13,667 nucleotides of DNA from CAYOOT01 sp964405665 (GTDB lineage Bacteria; Bdellovibrionota_C; UBA2361; SZUA-149; CAZDWZ01). This document shows, piece after piece, positions 6,323 to 13,493 of the stretch. A program made the position numbers and the translations under genes. Position 1 is the first letter of the stretch. Every line of letters begins with the position of its first letter. The notes under the pieces were generated by a model, which was not told the DNA's origin, did not search any database, and saw only the letters and a program-made list of their open reading frames with translations. The stretch is from assembly GCA_964405665.1 (NCBI GenBank), contig CAYOOT010000074.1:1-13667 (forward strand), written 5' to 3'.

Positions 6323-8005
6323 ATGCATTTAAATTGTGCTCAATGTAGTTCTTCTTATGAAGTTACAGCTGAGGATCTTGAATTCTACGATAAAATTTCG
6401 CCAATTATCCAAGGTGTTAAGTATCCTGTGCCAGCTCCAAAGCAATGCCCCCGATGTCGTCAGCAAAGAAGACTAGCTTGGCGAAATGATATGAATCTTT
6501 TTCGAAGAGATTGTGATCTTTGTAAAAAAAGCATGGTTTCTGTTCATCCCGCAAAAGCAGATTTTCCTGTTTATTGTGTGCAGTGTTGGTGGAGCGATCG
6601 TTGGAATCCATTTGATTTTGCAAGGGACTATGATCAAACAAAACCGTTTTTAAAACAGTTTTTGGACTTACAAAAGCAGGTACCACAAATTGCCATCCAA
6701 AACGACAATGGCGTGGGCAGCGAAAATTCGGAATATTGTTATGACATTTCCCGGGCTAAAAATTGTTACCGGGTTGTCGGTAGTTGGTATATTGAAGAAT
6801 GCGCCTACTCATTAAATGTTAATCGCTCAAAGTTTGTTGTAGATTGCAATACCGTTAGCATCAATTCGGAATTAGTTTATGAAAGTTTAGATTCTCAACA
6901 TCTTTATCACTGTGCCTATTTACAAAACTGCGAAGCTTGTAACGAGTGTTTTTTTGGATACGACTTAAAAAGTTGTAGTAATTGTTTTGCCTGTTACGGA
7001 CTTCGGCAAAAAAAGTTTCATATTTTTAATCAACCCTATACTGAAGCTGAATATCGGCAGAAGCTAAGCTCGTATAATTTAGGATCTTATGAAGCGATAG
7101 AGAAATGGCGAAAGGAGTTTGATCTTTTTGCAAATAAAAAACCGAGACGAGCTGCAAATATCCAGAATTCTGAAGATTGCATTGGGAATAACCTTTTTAA
7201 TTGCAAATCCGTGCTAGGGTATAGCGTATTTAACAGTGAATACAGTAAGTTTATTGATCGTTCAGATGGGCCAAAAAATTGCTATGACATTATCAATTCC
7301 GGTGGCTGTCAATGGAGTTGCGATTGCGTTACTCCTGATGACTCCTATTTGGTTTTATTTTCTGATTGGTGTTGGAAATCCAAAAATATTCTCTATAGCG
7401 ACAACTGTCATTCTTCTGCCGATCTTTGCGGTTGTATTTCAATGCGCCGTAATCAATTTTGCATTTTAAATAAACAATATAAAGAAGCAGATTACCATAA
7501 ATTATTGCCAAAAATTATTAATTCTCTAACTGCAGAAGGTGTTTGGGGAGAGCATTTGGCTGTGAAGCATTCTCCCTTTTGTTATAATGTTTCTTCTGCC
7601 AATGAATATTATCCTTTAGAACATGATGTAGTTTTAGCTCAAGGCTGGAAATGGGAAGATGAGCTGCCTTATACTTTTGGAAAAGAGAGTATCAAACTAG
7701 CAGAGATTCCAGACGATATCATGATGATCAATGATTCCATTTGCAATGAAGTTTTGGCTTGTATTGATTGTAAAAGAAATTATAAAATAACACCTCAGGA
7801 ATTTTCATTTTATAAAAAAATTCCCGCACCACTTCCCAGAAGTTGTCCCAATTGCCGACATTTAAAAAGATTTCAACGTAAAACTAAAACGGCAATTTGT
7901 AATCGCCAGTGCGACCGCTGTGCTCAAGAAATCAAAACAGTTTATCCTAAAGAAGGAAGTGAAATTGTTTATTGTGATAATTGTTACTTTGCAGAAGTTT
8001 ACTAG
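6323..8005 (+). CDS. Cysteine-rich protein with paired zinc-ribbon modules at both ends
   Basis: The protein has 560 residues and about 41 cysteines. The two ends carry matching modules. At the N-terminus the pairs are C5/C8, C42/C45, C64/C67 and C85/C88; at the C-terminus they are C480/C483, C508/C511, C530/C533 and C551/C554. The last three pairs of each module have identical spacing: CxxC-X18-CxxC-X17-CxxC. The first part of each resembles the treble-clef zinc-ribbon of zf-trcl type (CxxC, then an FY-K-I stretch, then CPxCR). Between them are two solenoid-like halves full of NCY and CxxC steps. Their ends are homologous: ACYGLRQKKFHIFNQPYTEAEY-like at 223-244 and GCISMRRNQFCILNKQYKEADY-like at 380-401 (written here as alignment anchors). 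I recognise this as a family common in CPR/Patescibacteria genomes, sometimes mislabelled as CaiB/BaiF. Its function is unknown. It has no signal peptide or membrane segment and is probably cytoplasmic. It stands alone and overlaps tatC by four bases. Confidence 0.85.
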   Translation: MHLNCAQCSSSYEVTAEDLEFYDKISPIIQGVKYPVPAPKQCPRCRQQRRLAWRNDMNLFRRDCDLCKKSMVSVHPAKADFPVYCVQCWWSDRWNPFDFARDYDQTKPFLKQFLDLQKQVPQIAIQNDNGVGSENSEYCYDISRAKNCYRVVGSWYIEECAYSLNVNRSKFVVDCNTVSINSELVYESLDSQHLYHCAYLQNCEACNECFFGYDLKSCSNCFACYGLRQKKFHIFNQPYTEAEYRQKLSSYNLGSYEAIEKWRKEFDLFANKKPRRAANIQNSEDCIGNNLFNCKSVLGYSVFNSEYSKFIDRSDGPKNCYDIINSGGCQWSCDCVTPDDSYLVLFSDWCWKSKNILYSDNCHSSADLCGCISMRRNQFCILNKQYKEADYHKLLPKIINSLTAEGVWGEHLAVKHSPFCYNVSSANEYYPLEHDVVLAQGWKWEDELPYTFGKESIKLAEIPDDIMMINDSICNEVLACIDCKRNYKITPQEFSFYKKIPAPLPRSCPNCRHLKRFQRKTKTAICNRQCDRCAQEIKTVYPKEGSEIVYCDNCYFAEVY

Positions 8006-8760
8006 CTGATATTTTCTTCAGGAACTGCAACTTTTTTTTGTTTTTCTACATATTGTGAAATCAAAATACAAAGCCCATAAATTACAATTAACGGCAGAGC
8101 TAAGAGCATTTGGCTGACAACATCAGGAGGGGTGAGAATCCCGGCAATGATAAATATGACAACAAGTGAATAACGAAAATTTTTCTTCAGCCAGCCGGAA
8201 GTGAGAATCCCAAATTTAGCAAGAAAGTAACTGATAATCGGCAATTCAAAAATAGAGCCAAAAACAAGAAGCAATTTCACAATAAAGGACAAGTATTCAC
8301 CGATGCGAATGTTTGGAGCAATTCCTACAGAGGCATATTCGTTTAGAAAAAAATCAAATGTAATAGGAAGAACAAGAAAGAAACAAAAAATAGTGCCGGC
8401 GATGAAAAATAAGCTTGAAAAAAAAACAAAAGGAGTTGCCCATTTTTTTTCATGCTCGTGCAACCCTGGTGCGATAAAAAGCCAAAATTGATAGAAAATA
8501 TAAGGTAAAGCGATAATAAAACCGACAGTAAGAGCAACTTTAATTTTACAGAGGAAAACTTCTGACGGGCCGGTGCCAATCAATTCAAATTTAGTAGTCG
8601 ATGTTTGAATAGGATAAAGTAAAATACCAAAAAACTTTTCTACCCAAGTATAAGCAACAATTGTTGAAATAAGAATTCCAATTGCCGAATGTAGCAAGCG
8701 AATTCTTAATTCAGATAAGTGTTCCAGAAAAGGCATTTCGGCAAAAGTATTTTCTTTCAT
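8002..8760 (-). CDS. tatC: Sec-independent protein translocase subunit TatC
   Basis: TatC is the inner-membrane receptor for twin-arginine signal peptides and the core of the Tat pathway, which exports folded proteins. The 252-residue length is typical. Six membrane segments can be read at roughly 22-42, 73-95, 110-135, 155-178, 188-207 and 214-236. Diagnostic motifs are the cytoplasmic N-terminal FLEHLSELRIR (11-21), which contacts the RR motif, GPSEVFLCKIK (64-74), the buried FELPI with E172 in segment 4, and GILTPPDVVSQ (207-217). The start overlaps the tatA/B stop as ATGA, implying translational coupling. There is no Shine-Dalgarno sequence, consistent with that coupling. Its TAG stop lies within the same CTAG that ends the convergent cysteine-rich gene. 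Confidence 0.97.
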   Translation of the reverse strand: MKENTFAEMPFLEHLSELRIRLLHSAIGILISTIVAYTWVEKFFGILLYPIQTSTTKFELIGTGPSEVFLCKIKVALTVGFIIALPYIFYQFWLFIAPGLHEHEKKWATPFVFFSSLFFIAGTIFCFFLVLPITFDFFLNEYASVGIAPNIRIGEYLSFIVKLLLVFGSIFELPIISYFLAKFGILTSGWLKKNFRYSLVVIFIIAGILTPPDVVSQMLLALPLIVIYGLCILISQYVEKQKKVAVPEENIS

Positions 8761-9086
8761 ACTTCAGGCGTCTTGGGAGTAATAGTTTTTCTTTTTCTTG
8801 GTGCTTTGGTTTTTGGGATTTCTGTTGCAATTTCTTCTGATTTTTCTTCCGCAACTTTTGGTTCTTCTGTTAAGACCTGATTGAGTTCTTGCTTGATTTC
8901 TTTAAACTGCTTTTGAATTTCCTGTTTGGGAGAATTAATTTCAAATTTTATTTCATCAAGGGATCTTTTTAATTCGGCGGTGGTTTTTCCCAAAGTTCTT
9001 GCCAGCTCCGGGAGTTTCTCCGGACCGAAGACTAAAAGAGCGACAATTAAAATTACCAGGATTTCTCCGATGCCTAAGCCAAACAT
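8757..9086 (-). CDS. tatA: Twin-arginine translocase subunit of the TatA/TatB family
   Basis: This 109-residue protein has the TatA/B layout: a short N-terminal membrane helix (about 3-20, IGEILVILIVALLVF), the hinge FGPEKLPELART, and a long amphipathic helix (about 28-70). A charged Lys/Glu/Pro tail follows. TatA forms the protein-conducting assembly and TatB couples TatC to it. A glutamate at residue 8 in the membrane helix, the MF-x-x-G start and the GPEKLP hinge are seen in TatB and in many deltaproteobacterial TatA proteins, so the subtype cannot be settled from sequence alone. It is the first gene of a two-gene unit with tatC. No second TatA/B gene is in the window. No Shine-Dalgarno sequence precedes the ATG. 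Confidence 0.92.
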   Translation of the reverse strand: MFGLGIGEILVILIVALLVFGPEKLPELARTLGKTTAELKRSLDEIKFEINSPKQEIQKQFKEIKQELNQVLTEEPKVAEEKSEEIATEIPKTKAPRKRKTITPKTPEV

Positions 9087-9109
9087 ATAAGATCATTCTA
9101 AATTTATTC

Positions 9110-9138
9110 TCCCCAAAAATTTGGGGAAATGTTTTTTT
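9110..9138 (+). terminator. Intrinsic-terminator-like hairpin facing dnaG
   Basis: TCCCCAAA, AA, TTTGGGGA (9110-9127) is a perfect 8 bp stem followed, on the plus strand only, by AATG and seven T (9132-9138). It has the form of a Rho-independent terminator for rightward transcription. No plus-strand gene precedes it, so it would stop antisense transcripts coming from the tat genes. In the tatA/B transcript the same hairpin may sit in the leader, about 25 nt before the start codon. Confidence 0.5.
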
Positions 9139-9177
9139 ATAGCGCTGTTTACCAAAATACAAAAATTGGAGATTATA

Positions 9178-9183
9178 TATAAT
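9178..9183 (+). promoter_or_regulatory. Candidate -10 element (TATAAT) for dnaG
   Basis: A perfect TATAAT lies in the AT-rich centre of the tat-dnaG gap, about 135 bases before the dnaG start. No convincing -35 hexamer stands 16-18 nt upstream (AAATAC at that position), so this is a weak call. Use of this site would place the 9263-9300 hairpin inside the dnaG leader. Confidence 0.25.
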
Positions 9184-9254
9184 GTTTTAATTGTTTTTGC
9201 TATTTATAAGGAGAAATCTTAATTACACTTAGAAAGAGCAAGAACTATAAACGT

Positions 9255-9300
9255 AAAAAAGGCCGCACGGAGCGCGGACTAAAGTCCGCGCTCCGTGCGG
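9255..9300 (-). terminator. 18 bp perfect GC-rich hairpin with T-tract on the minus strand
   Basis: CCGCACGGAGCGCGGACT at 9263-9280 and its exact reverse complement at 9283-9300 are separated by AA. In practice this folds as a 17 bp stem with a TAAA loop. Reading leftward, the hairpin is followed by CC and six T (9260-9255), the form of a strong intrinsic terminator on the minus strand. Rightward there is no T-tract, only the dnaG ribosome binding site AGGG (9306-9309). The core GCGGAC...GTCCGC is shared with the arms of the 3794-3943 element, so it may be a single REP-like unit recruited as a terminator. Confidence 0.7.
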
Positions 9301-9316
9301 ATAATAGGGTAACAAC

Positions 9317-11320
9317 TTGACCATTTCCCCTCAAATTATAGAACAAATAAAAGAGCGACTGAGTTTTGTCGAGGTTGCCAGCGCCTTTGTTAAATTAAAG
9401 CGTTCAGGGAAAAACTATGCCGGTTGCTGCCCTTTTCATGCGGAAAAAACCCCTTCATTTTTTGTCAATGAAGAAGAAGGATTATTTAATTGCTTTGGTT
9501 GTGGAAAAAAGGGTACGATTTTTAACTTTATCATGGACCTGCGTGGTTTTACATTTCCGGAAACAGTAAAATATTTTGCCAAACAAGTGGGAATTAATAT
9601 TCCTGAGGATCGCCCGGAAAGTCCGGCAGAGACTACCAGCAGAAAAAAATTACCTTATTTGAGAACGGCACTGCGAATAGTAGCTGATATTTATTCCCGA
9701 CATCTTCAGCACTCAAAAGTTGCCCAGGATTATTTAGAGGCCAGAGGTATAAAAAAAGAAACTATTGCAGCATTTAATATCGGTTTTGCGCCGGATGGTT
9801 GGGAATTTATTCATGGGGAATTATTAAAGACTGACTTTGGCAAAAAACTGGGCGAAGAAAGAGTCAAGAAAATTTTAATTGAACTTGGTTTATTAAAACT
9901 GCGACAAGAAAATTCTGCGGAAGAAGATAATACTAAACAGCTTTCCTGTTACGATGCTTTTAGAGAAAGGATTATTTTCCCAATAACCCGCAGTGACGGT
10001 CAAGTGATTGCCTTTGGCGGAAGAATTATCGTAAAAAATCCTAATTTACCGAAATATTTAAATTCCAGCGAAAGTTCGGTTTATCATAAAAGAAAATCTT
10101 TTTATGGTTTGCAGCAAGCAGTAAATGAAATCCGCCGCGAACGCCAGGTTTATATCACAGAAGGTTATTTAGATGTTATTTCTCTTTATCAAGGAGGAAT
10201 AAAAAATGTGCTGGCAACTTGTGGTACCGCAGTGACAGAGCAACATGTTCAAGTAATAAAACGCTTAGTTGATAAAGTGACAATACTTTTTGATGGGGAT
10301 GACGCCGGAAAAAAAGCTGCCGCAAAATCCTTTGAAATATTTATTAATTCCGGTTTGGATTTGGAAGTAGTGGTCCTTCCGGAAGGAAATGATCCTGATT
10401 CCTTGGTGCAGAAAGTTAAGCCCGATAATCTCAAAGAATATATTGACAATAAAGCAGAATTGGCCCCCAAATTTTATTTGAACCATTTAATTGAAGAAAA
10501 TACTGAAGGCGGTTCTTTGGAACAATGTTCTCCGGCTATCCTGGGAAGAATTGCTCAAAATTATTCTTCAATTGTTTCTCGTGTCAGTAATGCCGTAGAA
10601 AAAGAATTTTTATTGAAAATTGCTGCCGAAAAATTAGGAGTCAATCAGGATTCTTTGGGTAAGCTAACTCAAGTTGAGAATAAAAAACAACAATACCGCG
10701 AACAAACTTTTAAAAATCAACAAAGTTTGACGAAAGCGCCAATGGAGACAAATCCTATTTTTGAAAAAGAGCGGAGAAATATAACTGAGGTTGAAAATTC
10801 GAATCTGGCAAAACAAAAACTTGGCAAATTATATAAACAACTTTTAGTGGCAATTGTTTCAGAACCTTTTTTGGCGCAAATAATTATAGAAAATTATAGT
10901 GTTCTTGCTTTGGGTGAAGTTGCTGAAAATTTACCTCTTAAAATAAATAACTTTATCCAAGATATTCTGAATATGGAATTGAGGGGAGTGGTTTCTTTTG
11001 TTACGGAAAATAAAAATTTTAAAAAAAGCATCAAACCCGAAGCGGGACACTTTCCAGAAATTCAAGAATTGCTGCAAAAACATTCCTTAAATAGTTATGG
11101 TATTTTAGAAGAAGCAATTCGTCAGGTTCAAATTGGTGGGGCTAATCCTTCGGAAGTTGTTTCCGAGTCTTTGAGTGCCAATTCTCGAGTTCGTATTATG
11201 CAAGATGTTGAAAAGATTAAAGATTCTGAAAATCATGTAAGTACAGAAGCCGAACGTCTAATGCTGGCTCAGGAAAAACTGCAAAAAAAGAGAGTCTTAG
11301 AGCAGCTTAATAGACGATAA
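9317..11320 (+). CDS. dnaG: DNA primase
   Basis: DnaG synthesises RNA primers at the replication fork. The N-terminal CHCC zinc-binding domain shows CPFHAEKTPSF with C38 and H41, and CFGCG with C59 and C62. The RNA polymerase domain includes FRERIIFPI, IAFGGRII (231-238) and PKYLNS (245-250). The TOPRIM metal site is TEGYLDVISL with E282 and LFDGDDAG with D326 and D328, followed by PEGNDPDSL. A less conserved C-terminal helicase-interaction region runs from about 440 to 667. At 667 residues it is somewhat longer than the usual 580-620, mostly in that tail. The start is TTG: AGGG lies 7 nt upstream, in-frame TAA and TAG stand just upstream at 9302-9307, and the protein then begins with the expected ISPQIIEQIKERLSFVEV. 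It is followed by rpoD, a common pairing in proteobacteria. Confidence 0.97.
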   Translation: MTISPQIIEQIKERLSFVEVASAFVKLKRSGKNYAGCCPFHAEKTPSFFVNEEEGLFNCFGCGKKGTIFNFIMDLRGFTFPETVKYFAKQVGINIPEDRPESPAETTSRKKLPYLRTALRIVADIYSRHLQHSKVAQDYLEARGIKKETIAAFNIGFAPDGWEFIHGELLKTDFGKKLGEERVKKILIELGLLKLRQENSAEEDNTKQLSCYDAFRERIIFPITRSDGQVIAFGGRIIVKNPNLPKYLNSSESSVYHKRKSFYGLQQAVNEIRRERQVYITEGYLDVISLYQGGIKNVLATCGTAVTEQHVQVIKRLVDKVTILFDGDDAGKKAAAKSFEIFINSGLDLEVVVLPEGNDPDSLVQKVKPDNLKEYIDNKAELAPKFYLNHLIEENTEGGSLEQCSPAILGRIAQNYSSIVSRVSNAVEKEFLLKIAAEKLGVNQDSLGKLTQVENKKQQYREQTFKNQQSLTKAPMETNPIFEKERRNITEVENSNLAKQKLGKLYKQLLVAIVSEPFLAQIIIENYSVLALGEVAENLPLKINNFIQDILNMELRGVVSFVTENKNFKKSIKPEAGHFPEIQELLQKHSLNSYGILEEAIRQVQIGGANPSEVVSESLSANSRVRIMQDVEKIKDSENHVSTEAERLMLAQEKLQKKRVLEQLNRR

Positions 11321-11338
11321 ATTGCCTAAAGACTCTCT
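11289..11338 (+). terminator. Stem-loop enclosing the dnaG stop codon
   Basis: AGAGAGTCTT at 11289-11298, inside the last codons of dnaG, is exactly complementary to AAGACTCTCT at 11329-11338. The stem extends by two more pairs past a bulged A. The dnaG TAA lies in the loop. No T-tract follows, so this may be an mRNA-stabilising or attenuating structure rather than an intrinsic terminator. Confidence 0.35.
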
Positions 11339-11465
11339 AGCTTAGCAATAATTATTATGCTATGAATAGAAGCTTTTTAACTGCAAAAATATTGAAATTA
11401 TTAGATAATTTTATTGGGTCTTTACCCGAAAATTGCATTGTAAAAATATATCAAGCACACATTTG

Positions 11466-11495
11466 ATAGCAAAACAATAACTATATTGTAGCTAT
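11466..11495. repeat. Imperfect hairpin in the dnaG-rpoD gap
   Basis: ATAGC, AAA, ACAATA pairs with TATTGT, A, GCTAT around an ACTA loop: 11 pairs with a 3/1 internal bulge. The 280 bp gap between dnaG and rpoD is otherwise AT-rich. I find no ORF, no convincing RNA gene and no well-spaced sigma-70 promoter in it, although its size suggests rpoD has its own promoter there. Confidence 0.25.
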
Positions 11496-11584
11496 TAAAG
11501 ATAGAACTATGACCAAATTCAATTTTTGTCACAGTTCCAAAAACTATTTTTTCATGCGAGCGCTATATGCGTAAGCCAGTATAA

Positions 11585-11590
11585 AAGGAA
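11585..11590 (+). promoter_or_regulatory. Ribosome binding site that sets the rpoD start
   Basis: AAGGAA lies 10 nt upstream of the ATG at 11601. The reading frame is open back to a TTG at 11526, but that codon has no ribosome binding site and the extra 25 residues do not resemble sigma factor sequence. This site supports 11601 as the start. Confidence 0.7.
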
Positions 11591-11600
11591 AATCCAATCA

Positions 11601-13493
11601 ATGGCCAAGCAAACAAGTAGTAATTCTGGAAAAGATTCCAAACGATCAGTTCTGGTGCAGCCTCTTGCCAATACAAAAACAGAAAAACAAGCAAAAGATT
11701 TAACTAAGGTTATTGCACCTTTAGCAAAAGAGGGAGTTCAAGAAGAAGTAATCGAAGATTTTTTTGATATTATTGGCGAAACAGAGATTGATGTAATTGA
11801 AGACGACGCTCCTGTAGTAGTGCCGGAAGAAGATGTTGCTGCAGATCGCTTGCGCATTCCTGAAACAGGAAGTGATACTGTTGCGGAGGCGGCTTTAGCT
11901 ACAGCAGGTGTTGCCCGAGGAACGGATCCTGTAAGAATGTATCTTCGTGAAATGGGCGGAGTAAGCCTGCTTACACGAGAAGGTGAAGTTGTAATTGCTA
12001 AAAGAATTGAAGACGGACAATTAGAAATTCTAAGAGAAATTAACCGTGCGCCGATGTCCTTGATTTATATTCAAGAACTTTCAGAAAACCTTAAAAATGG
12101 CTTGCTAAGAGTGCGCGATCTTTTTGATGAAGAAGATGCCGGACCGGGCTTGGAAGAATTAGAAGAAGAAGAGGAAGAAGTTATAGAAGAAGTGGAAGAA
12201 GGTGAGGATACCATTGATGAAAAAGCAAATGCCTTGCTTCAGCAAGAAGAAGAGGAAAAGAAAAAGTTTTTAAAAAATGTTCAACCTGCAAAAAAACATT
12301 TAAAAGCAATTAAAGATGTTTTTATCTCAATGCGTCGTTTGACCAAAGGCGGCAAGGCTTATACCGAACAACATAAAAAATATGAAAAATTAAGAGATAA
12401 ATCAATTGAGAAAATTCAAGAACTTGGTCTGGCAAAAAAGCATCAAGATGAAATTATTAAAAAGATGCAAAATTATGGCAAATTATTGGAAGATGCCAAT
12501 GATACGATCGATGATTTAATTAAACAGACTGGAAGAATTAAAGAAGAGATTTTTCAAGCAGCAGCAGAAATCAGCTCCGAAGATCAATTGGCCTTTAAAA
12601 GAGCGTGCAAGCGCTTAGGACTGAAAGCAATTGAGGCCAGAGAATTTGCTGAAAAGGTAACAGTTGTAAAAGCAATTTTTTCTCAAGCAGAACAAGAAAC
12701 TTTAATGGAAGTTCAGGAGTTATCTCGTTGTGTTCATGCTTTGGAAAAAGCCGATCGCAAAGTTTATAATGCCAAACAAGAATTAGTTGAAGCAAATCTT
12801 CGTTTAGTAGTTTCTCTTGCCAAGAAATACACCAATCGCGGCCTGCAATTTTTGGATTTAATTCAAGAAGGCAATATCGGTTTAATGAAAGCAGTTGATA
12901 AATTTGAATATCAACGAGGATATAAGTTCTCAACTTATGCCACTTGGTGGATTAGACAGGCCATTACTCGTGCCATAGCCGATCAGGCCCGCACGATCAG
13001 AATTCCTGTGCATATGATTGAAACAATCAATAAACTGGTACGGGTTTCCAGATATTTAGTGCAAGAACTCGGGCGTGAACCTAATCCGGAAGAAATTGCT
13101 GAGAGAATGGATATTTCCGTTGAAAAAGTTCGCAAGGTAATTAAAATAGCAAAAGAACCGATATCTCTGGAAACTCCTATTGGTGATGATGCCGATAGCC
13201 ATTTGGGTGATTTTATTGAAGATAAACGAATTGTCTCTCCATCGGATGCCGTGGAAAATTTAAATTTGCAAGAGCAAACAGTTAAAGTTCTTGGAACTTT
13301 AACACCCAGAGAGGAAAAAGTTTTAAGAATGCGTTTTGGTATCGGGGAAAGAAGCGATCATACTTTGGAAGAAGTAGGAAAAAATTTCGATGTAACTCGC
13401 GAAAGAATTAGACAAATTGAAGCTAAGGCCTTGAGAAAGCTGCGTCATCCAAGCAGATTAAAAAAACTAAAAAACTTAGTTGAAAAACCGTAA
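11601..13493 (+). CDS. rpoD: RNA polymerase primary sigma factor (sigma-70)
   Basis: RpoD directs RNA polymerase to housekeeping promoters. With the start at 11601 it has 630 residues, near the E. coli length (613). Region 1.2 is at about 109-139 (DPVRMYLREMGGVSLLTREGE). A long non-conserved region (about 140-370) contains a very acidic stretch at about 175-205. Regions 2.1-2.4 lie at about 391-472, with LRLVVSLAKKYTNRGLQFLD, GNIGLMKAVDKFEY and STYATWWIRQAITRA (the melting and -10 recognition helices). Region 3 is at about 473-545. Region 4 lies at about 561-620 with TPREEKVLRMRFG and the -35-reading helix in VTRERIRQIEAKALRKLRHP. The full set of regions 1.2 to 4 and the acidic insert mark a primary rather than an alternative sigma factor. 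The N-terminal 100 residues correspond to a divergent region 1.1. Confidence 0.98.
   Translation: MAKQTSSNSGKDSKRSVLVQPLANTKTEKQAKDLTKVIAPLAKEGVQEEVIEDFFDIIGETEIDVIEDDAPVVVPEEDVAADRLRIPETGSDTVAEAALATAGVARGTDPVRMYLREMGGVSLLTREGEVVIAKRIEDGQLEILREINRAPMSLIYIQELSENLKNGLLRVRDLFDEEDAGPGLEELEEEEEEVIEEVEEGEDTIDEKANALLQQEEEEKKKFLKNVQPAKKHLKAIKDVFISMRRLTKGGKAYTEQHKKYEKLRDKSIEKIQELGLAKKHQDEIIKKMQNYGKLLEDANDTIDDLIKQTGRIKEEIFQAAAEISSEDQLAFKRACKRLGLKAIEAREFAEKVTVVKAIFSQAEQETLMEVQELSRCVHALEKADRKVYNAKQELVEANLRLVVSLAKKYTNRGLQFLDLIQEGNIGLMKAVDKFEYQRGYKFSTYATWWIRQAITRAIADQARTIRIPVHMIETINKLVRVSRYLVQELGREPNPEEIAERMDISVEKVRKVIKIAKEPISLETPIGDDADSHLGDFIEDKRIVSPSDAVENLNLQEQTVKVLGTLTPREEKVLRMRFGIGERSDHTLEEVGKNFDVTRERIRQIEAKALRKLRHPSRLKKLKNLVEKP

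Noticed and set aside
6323..8005. CaiB/BaiF CoA-transferase identity for the cysteine-rich protein
   Set aside because: Homologues carry this label in some records, but the sequence has no CoA-transferase features and is dominated by zinc-ribbon cysteine pairs.
11526..11569. A sigma-70 promoter for rpoD built from TTGTCA (11526) and TATATG (11564)
   Set aside because: The spacing is about 32 nt, far too long, and no acceptable -10 lies 16-18 nt after TTGTCA.
11526..11600. A 25-residue N-terminal extension of RpoD from a TTG codon
   Set aside because: TTG at 11526 has no ribosome binding site and the added residues have no sigma-factor character, while ATG at 11601 is preceded by AAGGAA at good spacing.
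12595..12933. A 112-codon minus-strand frame within rpoD
   Set aside because: It lies over the highly conserved region 2 coding sequence on the opposite strand and shows leucine-rich low-complexity translation typical of a shadow frame.
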